Shown: one piece after another, positions 25,009-32,924 of the stretch
Layout: each line of letters opens with the position of its first letter
How positions within the stretch are numbered: position 1 is the stretch's first letter
Source of the DNA: Streptosporangium subroseum
GTDB taxonomy: Bacteria; Actinomycetota; Actinomycetes; Streptosporangiales; Streptosporangiaceae
Direction: 5' to 3'
DNA: 58,154 nt
Assembly: GCF_900188345.1 (NCBI RefSeq)
Contig: NZ_FZOD01000062.1
Location: forward strand, 1 to 58,154
The notes under the pieces: model-generated
The model's input: only the letters and a program-made list of their open reading frames with translations
Told to the model about the DNA's origin: nothing
Database searches by the model: none
Made by a program: the position numbers and the translations under genes

Positions 25009-25764
25009 GTGAAGATTGTGGTCATCGGCGGGACCGGACTGATCGGGTCGAAGCTCGTGACGAAACTGGGCGAGCACGGTCATGAGGCGGTGCCGGCGGC
25101 GCCGAACACCGGTGTGAACACCCTCACCGGCGAGGGGGTGGCCGAGGTGCTGAAGGGCGCGTCGGTGGTGATCGACGTGTCGAACTCCCCGTCCTTCGAG
25201 GAGGCCGCCGTCATGGAGTTCTTCACGACCTCCACCCGCAACCTGCTCGCCGCGGAGGCGGAGGCCGGCGTCGTCCACCACGTCGCGCTGTCGGTGGTGG
25301 GTACGGAGCGTCCGCCCGGGAACGCCTACTTCCGGGCGAAGATCGCTCAGGAGAAGTTGATCGAGGAGTCGTCGATCCCGTTCTCACTCGTGCACGCGAC
25401 GCAGTTCTTCGAGTTCGTCCGGCGCATCGCCGACGAGGCCACGGACGGCGACCAGGTGCGGATGGCGCCCGTGCTCTTCCAGCCCATGGCGGGCGAGGAT
25501 GTCGCACAGGCGGTCGGCAAGGTCTCGGTGGGGACGCCGCTGAACGGCAGGGTCGAGGTGGGCGGGCCCGAGCAGTTCCGGATGGACGAGTTCTTCCGTA
25601 AGACCCTGGCCAACTGGGGCGATCCGCGTGAGGTGGTCACCGACCCGCACGCGCACTACTTCGGAGCCGAGGTGCTCGAGCGATCGCTGGTGCCGAATGA
25701 CGGCGCCACCCTCGGCCAGATCCGTTACCGCGACTGGGCGGACCGGAACGACTCCGGGAAGTAG
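25009..25764 (+). CDS. NmrA-like NAD(P)-binding protein (atypical SDR/epimerase type)
   Basis: A 251-residue atypical SDR. The glycine motif VIGGTGLIGSKLV is at the N-terminus and the SVVGTERPPGNAYFRAKIAQ segment carries the YFRAK pattern of this group. GVNTLTGEGVAEVLKGASVV is the usual substrate-side strand-helix. Members act as NAD(P)-dependent sensors, epimerases or quinone reductases; the substrate cannot be told. The start is GTG 25009, where the conserved fold begins; the frame is open upstream but not conserved. An ECF41-type promoter precedes it, matching the known association of ECF41 sigma factors with oxidoreductase and epimerase genes. Confidence 0.88.
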   Translation: MKIVVIGGTGLIGSKLVTKLGEHGHEAVPAAPNTGVNTLTGEGVAEVLKGASVVIDVSNSPSFEEAAVMEFFTTSTRNLLAAEAEAGVVHHVALSVVGTERPPGNAYFRAKIAQEKLIEESSIPFSLVHATQFFEFVRRIADEATDGDQVRMAPVLFQPMAGEDVAQAVGKVSVGTPLNGRVEVGGPEQFRMDEFFRKTLANWGDPREVVTDPHAHYFGAEVLERSLVPNDGATLGQIRYRDWADRNDSGK

Positions 25765-26009
25765 CGCGTCTCCGCTTCCCGGCGCGATCAGCCGGGTCGC
25801 GGAAGGGACGTTCCATGCATAAGCCGAGATCAACCGCCTGGCAGGCGGCGCTCGCCGTGCCATGTGAACCCGGCAGGCCCACGCTCACCCTGGTGGACGA
25901 CGACAAACTCGCCCAGCGCCAGGACCGCCACGCGCCTCGCCCGTCCTGAGCGCGGCCGAACCGTCGCGGCATGATGGCAACGGGCGGCCGGCGGACAACA
26001 CAAGCGTCT

Positions 26010-26250
26010 TCACGGAGCTCCGCTTCGACCGCATCGGCTTTGATCGCCGAGTTCGACGATGTCGCCGGGTGGACCGCCGACGCCGTCCAGCACCTCGGAC
26101 GGCGGCGCGCCATACCGGCCGCCTGTCGCGGCAGCGCGAGTCCGGCCGCACCGGCCTGGCCGGCCGAGGCATGTGAGCCGTCACCCGGGATCAGGTTGCT
26201 GGACGTGGGCGCCGGAGCCGGCGGCCGAGAACACCGCACCGACCTGAAAA
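26010..26250 (+). pseudogene. SAM-dependent methyltransferase, internal fragment
   Basis: A frame reading AEFDDVAGWTADAV, PAACRGSASPAAPAWPAEAC and PGIRLLDVGAGAGG matches the N-terminal third of a class I methyltransferase: the helix before the fold, then motif I (LLDVGAGxGG) that binds SAM. After motif I the similarity ends and the frame becomes basic and unrelated. No start codon with a ribosome site is evident. The rest of the 654-bp gap (25765-26418) contains no gene I can support. Confidence 0.65.
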
Positions 26251-26418
26251 ACCGGCGAGCCCCTCGCGACCGAGGACATCTACGCGCCGTGCCGCCGCGT
26301 CCACTCCGGCAAAAACCGCTGTGCGACGGGACCCGTGGGAGCTCGGCTTCCGCAAGGAGACAGCGGGCCACGGCGCGTTCACCGCCCATCGAGAAACCAC
26401 GAGCAAAGGAAACACATC

Positions 26419-27381
26419 ATGAGCAGACACATCCTGGAGCCGGCCGCGTGGGAGCTGGCGAAGGCGACGTCGGAGCCGCCGTTCCTGTACGAGCTGGGGA
26501 CCGACGGCGCCCGCAAGGTGCTGGACGACCTGCAGGCCGCCCCGATCGACAAGGCGGAGGTGGACGAGAAGTGGATCACGGTGGCGGCCGAGGCCGGCGA
26601 GGCGCGGGTACGGATCGTCAAGCCCGTCGGAGCGGCCGGGGCGCTGCCCGTCGTCCTGTACGTCCACGGGGGCGGATGGGTGCTGGGCAACGCCGGCACC
26701 CATGATCGGTTGGTCCGGGAGCTGGCCGTCGGGACGAACGCGGCGGTGGTGTTCGTGGAGTACGACCGTTCGCCCGAGGCGCGTTACCCGGTGGCGATCG
26801 AGCAGGCGTACGCCACCGCGCAGTGGATCACCCGGCACGGCGCGGAAGAGGGCCTGGACGCCTCCCGGCTGGCCGTCGCGGGCGACTCGGTCGGCGGCAA
26901 CATGACCGCCGCGCTGACCATCCTGGCCAAGCGGCGCGGCGACGTGACCTTCGTGCACCAGTCGCTGTACTACCCGGTCACCGACGCCGCCCAGGACACC
27001 GCCAGTTACCGCGAGTTCGCCGACGGCCCGTACCTGACCGCAAAAGCCATGGCCTGGTTCTGGGACGCCTACACCACCGACCCCGCCCAGCGCGCCGAGA
27101 TCACCGCCTCACCGCTGCGCGCCACCCTCGACGACCTCCAAGGCCTGCCGCCCGCGTTTGTCATCGTGGACGAGAACGACGTGCTGCGCGACGAGGGCGA
27201 GGCCTACGCCCGCAAGCTGATCGTGGCGGGCGTGCCCACCACCAGCGTCCGCTACAACGGCACCCTGCACGACTTCATGATGCTCAACCCCGTCCGCTCG
27301 ACCTCGGCCGCCGGCGCCGCCATCGCCCAGGCCATCGAGGTGCTCAAGACCGCCCTGGCCCCCGGAAAAGCACACTCATGA
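26419..27381 (+). CDS. HSL-family alpha/beta hydrolase (esterase/lipase)
   Basis: A 320-residue hydrolase of the hormone-sensitive lipase family, which cleaves carboxyl esters. All catalytic elements are present: oxyanion motif YVHGGGWVLG, nucleophile GDSVGG, acid DENDVLRDEG and base LHDFMM. ATG 26419 follows AAAGGAAACACATC. The gene ends GKAHS with its stop inside ATGA, the start of a degenerate downstream frame (27378). The same arrangement at 36029 has an intact downstream hydrolase, so this was probably the first gene of a two-gene coupled operon. The tail relic at 35925 is clearly homologous to its last 35 codons. Confidence 0.92.
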   Translation: MSRHILEPAAWELAKATSEPPFLYELGTDGARKVLDDLQAAPIDKAEVDEKWITVAAEAGEARVRIVKPVGAAGALPVVLYVHGGGWVLGNAGTHDRLVRELAVGTNAAVVFVEYDRSPEARYPVAIEQAYATAQWITRHGAEEGLDASRLAVAGDSVGGNMTAALTILAKRRGDVTFVHQSLYYPVTDAAQDTASYREFADGPYLTAKAMAWFWDAYTTDPAQRAEITASPLRATLDDLQGLPPAFVIVDENDVLRDEGEAYARKLIVAGVPTTSVRYNGTLHDFMMLNPVRSTSAAGAAIAQAIEVLKTALAPGKAHS

Positions 27382-27470
27382 GCACCGCGGAACAGCCCCA
27401 TCGTGTCGCCGGCGCGGCCAGGAACGCCCTTCGGGACACCGAGGGCTCCGCACCGGGGGGAGACACGGAT
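27378..27470 (+). pseudogene. Possible remnant of a coupled hydrolase start
   Basis: After the esterase, ATGAGCACCGCGGAACAGCC resembles the intact junction at 36029 (ATGAGCGAGCAGCCCG), but the following sequence encodes no hydrolase. It looks like the first few codons of a lost second gene. Similarity is short, so this is tentative. Confidence 0.35.
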
Positions 27471-27492
27471 ATGCGGAGGCTGTTCCGCACGC

Positions 27493-27525
27493 GGACCTGG
27501 CTTGGGCGGCGCCCAAGCCAGGTCC
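27493..27525. terminator. Terminator hairpin after the esterase
   Basis: GGACCTGGCTTGGGC (27493-27507) pairs perfectly with 27511-27525 across a 3-nt loop: a 15-bp GC-rich stem between the convergent esterase and SDR genes. Confidence 0.82.
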
Positions 27526-27649
27526 CGCACACCGCCGGCACCGCGCATCACCTGACCGGAAAGGGAAAATCCCCGGAGACAACCCATTGAGGACCGACGC
27601 CACCGAACCTCGCGGGTGACCGGGGCGGACGGATGCCTCACCCCCGACA

Positions 27650-28450
27650 TCACGTGCTTCCCCGCGGCCACTGACCGTTCTGCCCGGGCAGGTCGTGGTC
27701 GGAGGCGGTGCTGAGCGAGACCGGCCGCCACAGATCGAGCTCCTGGGCCACGTGCTCGAGTTTGGCTTCGACGTGGGCGACGGCGTCGGCGCCGAGCTGC
27801 AGCCGCAACGGAGGGTCGTCGACGGTCAGGAGGTCGAGGATCGCGGCGGCTGCCTTACGGGGATCCCCCGGCAGGAGCGGGCCGCGGTCCAAGGCTGCCG
27901 GCAAGGTGGCGAAACGGCCGAGTTCGACGACGGTCACGCGGACGCCGACCTCGTCCAGCTCGGCGCGGAGCGTCTCGCACAGCGCCTCGACGGCTGCCAT
28001 GGACGCGCTGTACAGACCCGAACCGGCAGGGGCCGAGAAGCCGGCGGCCGAGCCGACGGCGATGATCCGCCCGGTCTGCTGCGCGCTCAGTACCGGCAGC
28101 ACGGCGCGGGTCACCGCGAGCATCCCGACGACGTTGACGTCGAACAGGGCCCGCGCCTGGGCGTCGGTCGTCTCCCGGAGAGGTTCGCGGACGGTCCTGG
28201 CCGCGTCGTGGACCAGCACGTCGATCCGGCCGAAGCGGCGCATCGCCTGCTCGACCGCCGCTGCCGGAGCCTCCGGCCGCAACAGATCCAGCTCCAGGGG
28301 CAGCACCTCGCCACCGGCCCCGGCGAAGGCCTCCGTGATCGCGGCCAGGTCGCGGCCGGTGGCGACCACCCGGTGTCCTCGCCGCAGCGCTTCGCGGGCG
28401 ACACGGTGCCCGATGCCTCGTGCCGCGCCCGTGACGAACCAGACAGCCAT
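27650..28450 (-). CDS. SDR-fold protein with catalytic Lys replaced by Met
   Basis: A 266-residue classical SDR from ATG 28450. The cofactor motif TGAARGIG (7-14) is intact and Ser134 (VGSAAG) and Tyr147 are present. The catalytic Lys of YxxxK is Met151 (YSASM), and the NNAG structural motif reads HDAA. The Lys lowers the pKa of the Tyr and holds the nicotinamide ribose, so activity should be very low; AAG to ATG is a single change. The frame is otherwise well kept, with GRIIAVGS and VRVTVVELG normal. It may be a binding protein or at an early stage of decay. A perfect inverted repeat (28524-28545) lies upstream. Confidence 0.85.
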   Translation of the reverse strand: MAVWFVTGAARGIGHRVAREALRRGHRVVATGRDLAAITEAFAGAGGEVLPLELDLLRPEAPAAAVEQAMRRFGRIDVLVHDAARTVREPLRETTDAQARALFDVNVVGMLAVTRAVLPVLSAQQTGRIIAVGSAAGFSAPAGSGLYSASMAAVEALCETLRAELDEVGVRVTVVELGRFATLPAALDRGPLLPGDPRKAAAAILDLLTVDDPPLRLQLGADAVAHVEAKLEHVAQELDLWRPVSLSTASDHDLPGQNGQWPRGST

Positions 28451-28523
28451 GCATGCCCGCCCCGATGTCGGCCTCCCCCGGTGGGAGGCGGTGAGGACAC
28501 CGTGCCAGCGGGCGCGACGGCGC

Positions 28524-28545
28524 ACATCGCACAGATATGCGATGT
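28524..28545. promoter_or_regulatory. Putative operator, perfect inverted repeat
   Basis: ACATCGCA (28524-28531) and TGCGATGT (28538-28545) separated by CAGATA. It lies 74-95 bp upstream of the SDR gene at 28450. A related element is at 38750-38771 and a half-site at 24668. Confidence 0.55.
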
Positions 28546-28602
28546 CTCGTCAGCGACTCGCGTGGTCAGCTCGCCGGTGCCTCAAGCCGCCGGCGCACCT
28601 CC

Positions 28603-28760
28603 GCCGCACGCTCACGCCGGAGGCATGCGAGAGCTCTGCGACCGTCAGGTCCGCCGCCTGCCGGTAGGCCCTCGGCGGAGCCCCGGAGGAGACCTCTTGC
28701 CTCCCTCGGCCCGGCGAGAGGCGGAACCGGCCGGATACTTCTGCCGGTTGTTCTGCCTCG
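28603..28760 (-). pseudogene. Remnant of an XRE/NB-ARC gene 5' end
   Basis: On the minus strand the frame reads RAYRQAADLTVAEL, SHASGVSVR, nearly the HTH start of the STAND regulator at 13951, then ends in unrelated sequence. At DNA level about 150 bp align with 13850-14010, including GCATGCGAGAG and CAGGTCCGCCGCCTGCCGGT. The NB-ARC and TPR parts are absent. It lies between the SDR and the LAL gene at 28883 and is the only content I recognise in that gap beyond the operator. Confidence 0.75.
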
Positions 28761-28882
28761 CCCCACGGACACCGCGCTTGCTTCCATGGTCTTACGCACC
28801 GTTCCCCCGGAACAGGGCCCGACGTAGTCGGCGCTCGCGCGTCAACCGTACGTCGCCTCGATTCTTGTCGAAGCACTGACAG

Positions 28883-31789
28883 ATGTGGAAGCCCATGACC
28901 TCCTCCCCAGGCCGAGCGGCAATCCACAGAACGGACGAGCACACGCGCCTCGGCGGCGTGGCCGCGGCGGCCTTCTCCGCGTCCTCCGAGGACATGCGGC
29001 GCCGGACCACGGACGCCTTCCCCCCATTGCCGCTGCGCGGCCGGGAGGCCGAGATGCTGCTGCTGCGTGACCGGCTGCACGCCCTGGCACAAGGGCAGGG
29101 CGGGGTCGTGCTGATCGAGGGAGCGCTGGGATCGGGCAAGTCGCGGCTGCTCGCCGAGCTCACCAGCCTGGCCATGGCCGCCGGTCTACGCGTCCACGCG
29201 GGTGCCGGCGCACCGGACGGTCCCGCCGTCTCCTTCGCCCCCCTGCTGGACGCGCTGCTGTCCGGCCCGGTCCCGCTCATGGCGCGCGATCGGCTGCTGG
29301 CGTTGAGCGAGGCGGCGGACCAGCGTTTCTGGCTGTTGCAGGAGCTGCAACATGAGCTGGAGCAAGCCGCTTCGGCCGCTCCACTGATGATCGTCATGGA
29401 CGACCTGCAGTGGTGCGACGCGGCCACCCACAGCGCGCTGCGCACACTGCCGACCCGCCTGTCCGGCCGGCCCATCCTGTGGGTGCTGGCCACCCGTGAG
29501 CCCCACCGGTCCGGTCCGGCGCGCGCATGGCCGACGGACAGAATCGTCCTGCGGCCTCTGTCCACGGAGGCCGTCGCGCTCCTGGCCCAGGACGTCCTGC
29601 AGGCCGTGGCCGAGCCCGCGCTGCTGGAATTCGCCCGCAAGGCCGACGGCCGCCCGCTGCTCCTGGTCGAACTGCTGAACGGGATACGCGAGGAAGGCGC
29701 CATCACCGTCAAGAACGGAATGGCGCACCTGAGAGTCGCCGGGCGCATCCCGATGCGCTTTCGCTCCTCCATCCGTCGTCGACTCGACCAGCTCTCGCCA
29801 CTGGCCCGCGACAGCGTGCGCTTCGCGGCCGTGCTCGGTCGCGACGTCGACGTCGAGGTGCTGGCCGAGCTGCTGCAGTGCTCACCCGTCGATCTGATGG
29901 CCCCCTTGCAAGACGCGCTCCGCGCGGACCTGCTGACCGACACCGACGGGCGACTCGCTCTCCGTCACGACCTGGTCCGCGAGGCCGTCCAGGTCGGCGT
30001 GCCGGGCGCGTTCAAGAACCTCGTACGCCGCCAGGCCGTCGATGTGCGTCTGCGGCGCGGCGCGGCGGTCATGGAGGTGGCCGCCGATCTGGCGGAGGTC
30101 GCCCAGCCGGGCGACCACGAGGCCGTCTCGCTGCTGCGCCGGGCCGCCACCGACTTCGCGTCCACCTCCCCGGCCACCGCGATAGCCCTGAGCAGCCGCG
30201 CCCTGGAACTGGCTCCGGCAGACCACGCCGACCGCCCGGCACTGATCGCCGAGATCATCATCCTGCTGTGGCTGAACGGCCACGACCTCGAAGCCCGGAC
30301 GATGGCCGAAGACACCCTGGCCGGACTGCTGGAGCCGGAGGCCGAAGCACAGGTACGGCTCAGCCTGGCCCGGGTGTCGAGCCGGCGCTCCTTCACCGAG
30401 GCGGTCCGGCAGTGCCGTCTCGCGCTGGCCCTGCCCGGGTTGTCACCGGCGACCCGGGCGCAGCTGCTCACCCGTCAGGCCCTCGCGCTCATCGTGGCCG
30501 GCGACGTGGAGGAGGCCGGTCGTGTGGTCGCGTCCGCGTTGCGGACCGCCGCCGCCTGCGGCAACCGCGCCATCGAGGCCACGGCGATCGCGGTGGAGGC
30601 CACCGTCACCTCCCACCGCATGGACTGGCGGCGTGCCTCCGACCGGCAGGACGAAGCGGTGCGGCTGGCGACCGACGCGGGCATCCTGCACTCGCTGTGG
30701 GTTCCCGAACTCTCCTGGAAGAGCTTCCTGTGGAGCTCGGCCGGCGAGTCGCTGCGCGGGCTCGAGGAAGTCGACGCCGGCCTGCGCGAGGCACGGGCGC
30801 ACGGACAGGCGGCCGCCGCGTACATGTGGTCGATGTACCGCGCCCGCATCCTGCTCGACGCCGGCCGGCTGGCCGAGGCCCGTGCCGAGGCCGAGGCGGT
30901 GCTCGCCGTGGTCGAGGATCTGGGAGCGGGGAACGCCGCCGACGTGACCACCGTCTACGCCCTCGGCCGGGCGGCGCTGTACGCAGGTGACCGGCAGGGC
31001 ATCGCACGCTTTGTCACCGACGGCCGGCGGATGACGCGCGACGAGGCGCCCTTCCTCGCCAGGACGGGCGCCTGGATGCTCGCCCTGGCATCCGACGGCG
31101 AGGGAGACCCGGAACAAACCATGACGTACGCGGCGGCAGCGGTCGCGGCCGGCCCGTGCGGCGGGTCCGTGACCACGCCGTTGGATCCGGCCGACGACGT
31201 GGTGTTCGTCCGCATGGCCCTGTGCGCCGGCGAACGCGGAGCCGCCGCGGGCATGGTGCGTCTGGCCGAGGAGCGAGCCGAGCGTAACGCGGGCTTCCCG
31301 TTCCTGGCCGCCATCGCGGCGCACGCCCGCGGGCTGCTGGACGACGACGCGGCATCACTCGTACGGGCCGCCGAGCAGCTCGCGGACTTCTCCCGGCCGA
31401 TCGTACGCGCGTCGGCGCTGGAGGACGCCGGCCGCACCCTGGCGGCGACCGACCAGAAGGCGGCCATCGGCCACCTGAGTACGGCGCTGGAGCTGTACGA
31501 GCAGGCCGGCGCGATGCGGGACGCAGCACGGGCGCGGAGGCGGTTGCGCGACGCCGGGATACGGCGTCGTGGCCGCGCCTCCGGTGCCACGCGCGGCTGG
31601 AACGGGCTGACCGCCTCGGAGCTGCAGGTGGTCCGGCTGGTGGCCCAGGGCGCGACGAACCGGCAGGTGGCCGAGCGGCTGTTCCTGTCGCCGCACACCG
31701 TCAACACCCACCTGCGCCATGCCTACACCAAGTTGGACATCAACTCACGGGTCGAACTGACCCGGCTGGTCGTCGAACACGACGGCTGA
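28883..31789 (+). CDS. LAL-type LuxR-family regulator with ATPase domain
   Basis: A 968-residue LAL regulator, paralogue of the protein at 21497. LRGREAEMLLLRDRL precedes Walker A GALGSGKSRLL (80-88); Walker B is LMIVMDDLQWCDAA. The sensor is helical and Ala-rich. The HTH is LTASELQVVRLVAQGATNRQ, LSPHTVNTHLRHAYTKLDIN. The start is uncertain: ATG 28883, ATG 28895 (GGAAG close by) and ATG 28994 are all in frame, and the paralogue suggests a short N-terminus. The stop is 33 bp from the next gene, a hydrolase-fold protein lacking its Ser, so both are likely in one transcript. Confidence 0.92.
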   Translation: MWKPMTSSPGRAAIHRTDEHTRLGGVAAAAFSASSEDMRRRTTDAFPPLPLRGREAEMLLLRDRLHALAQGQGGVVLIEGALGSGKSRLLAELTSLAMAAGLRVHAGAGAPDGPAVSFAPLLDALLSGPVPLMARDRLLALSEAADQRFWLLQELQHELEQAASAAPLMIVMDDLQWCDAATHSALRTLPTRLSGRPILWVLATREPHRSGPARAWPTDRIVLRPLSTEAVALLAQDVLQAVAEPALLEFARKADGRPLLLVELLNGIREEGAITVKNGMAHLRVAGRIPMRFRSSIRRRLDQLSPLARDSVRFAAVLGRDVDVEVLAELLQCSPVDLMAPLQDALRADLLTDTDGRLALRHDLVREAVQVGVPGAFKNLVRRQAVDVRLRRGAAVMEVAADLAEVAQPGDHEAVSLLRRAATDFASTSPATAIALSSRALELAPADHADRPALIAEIIILLWLNGHDLEARTMAEDTLAGLLEPEAEAQVRLSLARVSSRRSFTEAVRQCRLALALPGLSPATRAQLLTRQALALIVAGDVEEAGRVVASALRTAAACGNRAIEATAIAVEATVTSHRMDWRRASDRQDEAVRLATDAGILHSLWVPELSWKSFLWSSAGESLRGLEEVDAGLREARAHGQAAAAYMWSMYRARILLDAGRLAEARAEAEAVLAVVEDLGAGNAADVTTVYALGRAALYAGDRQGIARFVTDGRRMTRDEAPFLARTGAWMLALASDGEGDPEQTMTYAAAAVAAGPCGGSVTTPLDPADDVVFVRMALCAGERGAAAGMVRLAEERAERNAGFPFLAAIAAHARGLLDDDAASLVRAAEQLADFSRPIVRASALEDAGRTLAATDQKAAIGHLSTALELYEQAGAMRDAARARRRLRDAGIRRRGRASGATRGWNGLTASELQVVRLVAQGATNRQVAERLFLSPHTVNTHLRHAYTKLDINSRVELTRLVVEHDG

Positions 31790-31822
31790 CCAATGATCCA
31801 TCGGAAAGGAAACGACGACCTC

Positions 31823-32647
31823 ATGGCCTACCTGCCGGTCGGCGTCGACCACGGCCGTACCCCGGTCGAGCTCTGTTACGAGGACTACGGTCACGGTCGG
31901 CCCGTCGTCCTGCTCCACGACTGGCCCCTGTCCAGGCACATGTGGGCGGCCCAGGTGCCCGCGTTGGTGGAGGCCGGGTACCGCGTGATCGCCTACGATC
32001 GCCGAGGTTTCGGCGACTCCTCCCGTCCGTGGGACGGCTACGACTACGACAGTCTGGCGGCCGACCTCCATGCGGTACTGGAGCAGCTGAAGCTGAGCGA
32101 ACCGACACTGGTGGGAGCCGGGATGGGCGCGGCGGAAATCGTGCGTTACCTCACCCGGTACGGGACCGCCGGAGTCAGGGGAGTCGTCCTGGCGGGCGCG
32201 GCGTTGCCGTACCTGTACCGCTCCTACGACAACCCACAGGGCCCGTGGACCCCCGAGCGGTTCGACCGCCTCAAGGCACGCCTCGACACCGACAGATTCG
32301 CCATGCTCGACACGTACGCCACCCGGATGTTCCGAGCCGACGGGCGCGTGCTGCTGAGCGACCCGCACCGCGACCACTACCGTGCCCAGGGCGCGGCCGC
32401 GGCGCCGCAGGCGCTCAACGCCGGTCTGACCACGCTGGCGCGCAGCGATCTGCGCGGAGAGGTCGCGATTCCTCTGCCGACACTGGTCATTCACGGTGAG
32501 CACGACGAACTCACCCCGTTCCCGGCCACCGGCGCACAGATCGGGGGCAGCGCCATGGAGGTCATCCAGGGCGCGCCGCACGGCTGCCAAGCCACACACC
32601 CCCTGCGTTTCAACCGCGTTCTGCTCCGATTCCTGGCGAACGGCTGA
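31823..32647 (+). CDS. Chloroperoxidase-like alpha/beta hydrolase, nucleophile Ser lost
   Basis: A 274-residue protein colinear with cofactor-free haloperoxidase/esterase proteins: YYED-type start (LCYEDYGHGRPVVLLH), YRVIAYDRRGFGDSS, acid HGEHDELTP and base APHGC (His253). The nucleophile elbow, normally GFSMG, reads GAGMG (98-102), so the Ser is Gly100, and the oxyanion HGxP is HDWP. Ester hydrolysis should be abolished while the binding fold remains. AAAGGA lies 12 bases before ATG 31823; ATG 31793 is alternative. It directly follows the LAL gene and is probably cotranscribed, which suggests a ligand-binding partner (inference). Confidence 0.85.
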   Translation: MAYLPVGVDHGRTPVELCYEDYGHGRPVVLLHDWPLSRHMWAAQVPALVEAGYRVIAYDRRGFGDSSRPWDGYDYDSLAADLHAVLEQLKLSEPTLVGAGMGAAEIVRYLTRYGTAGVRGVVLAGAALPYLYRSYDNPQGPWTPERFDRLKARLDTDRFAMLDTYATRMFRADGRVLLSDPHRDHYRAQGAAAAPQALNAGLTTLARSDLRGEVAIPLPTLVIHGEHDELTPFPATGAQIGGSAMEVIQGAPHGCQATHPLRFNRVLLRFLANG

Positions 32648-32924
32648 CGGACGCGGGCCGACCGGGGGCGCCGGATACGCGAGGCGCCCGGCGCGTCCCG
32701 CGCGGCCGGCGTCGCCCGGGCCGTGGCATCCCGCTGCGGGACACTCGCCACGTCGCCGGCTGCTCCATGACCTGTTCGCCTGACCCCGCGGCCGGTGTCA
32801 ACGGCGCGTTGCTGTGACCGGCGTCAGAGCTATACGCTTTCGAGCAAAATGAGCTGTAGCGCCGGTTGCCTCCTATTTCGGCAGTCAATGGCCAACGGGA
32901 ATACGGTCGGCGGGGGCAGCGCCT

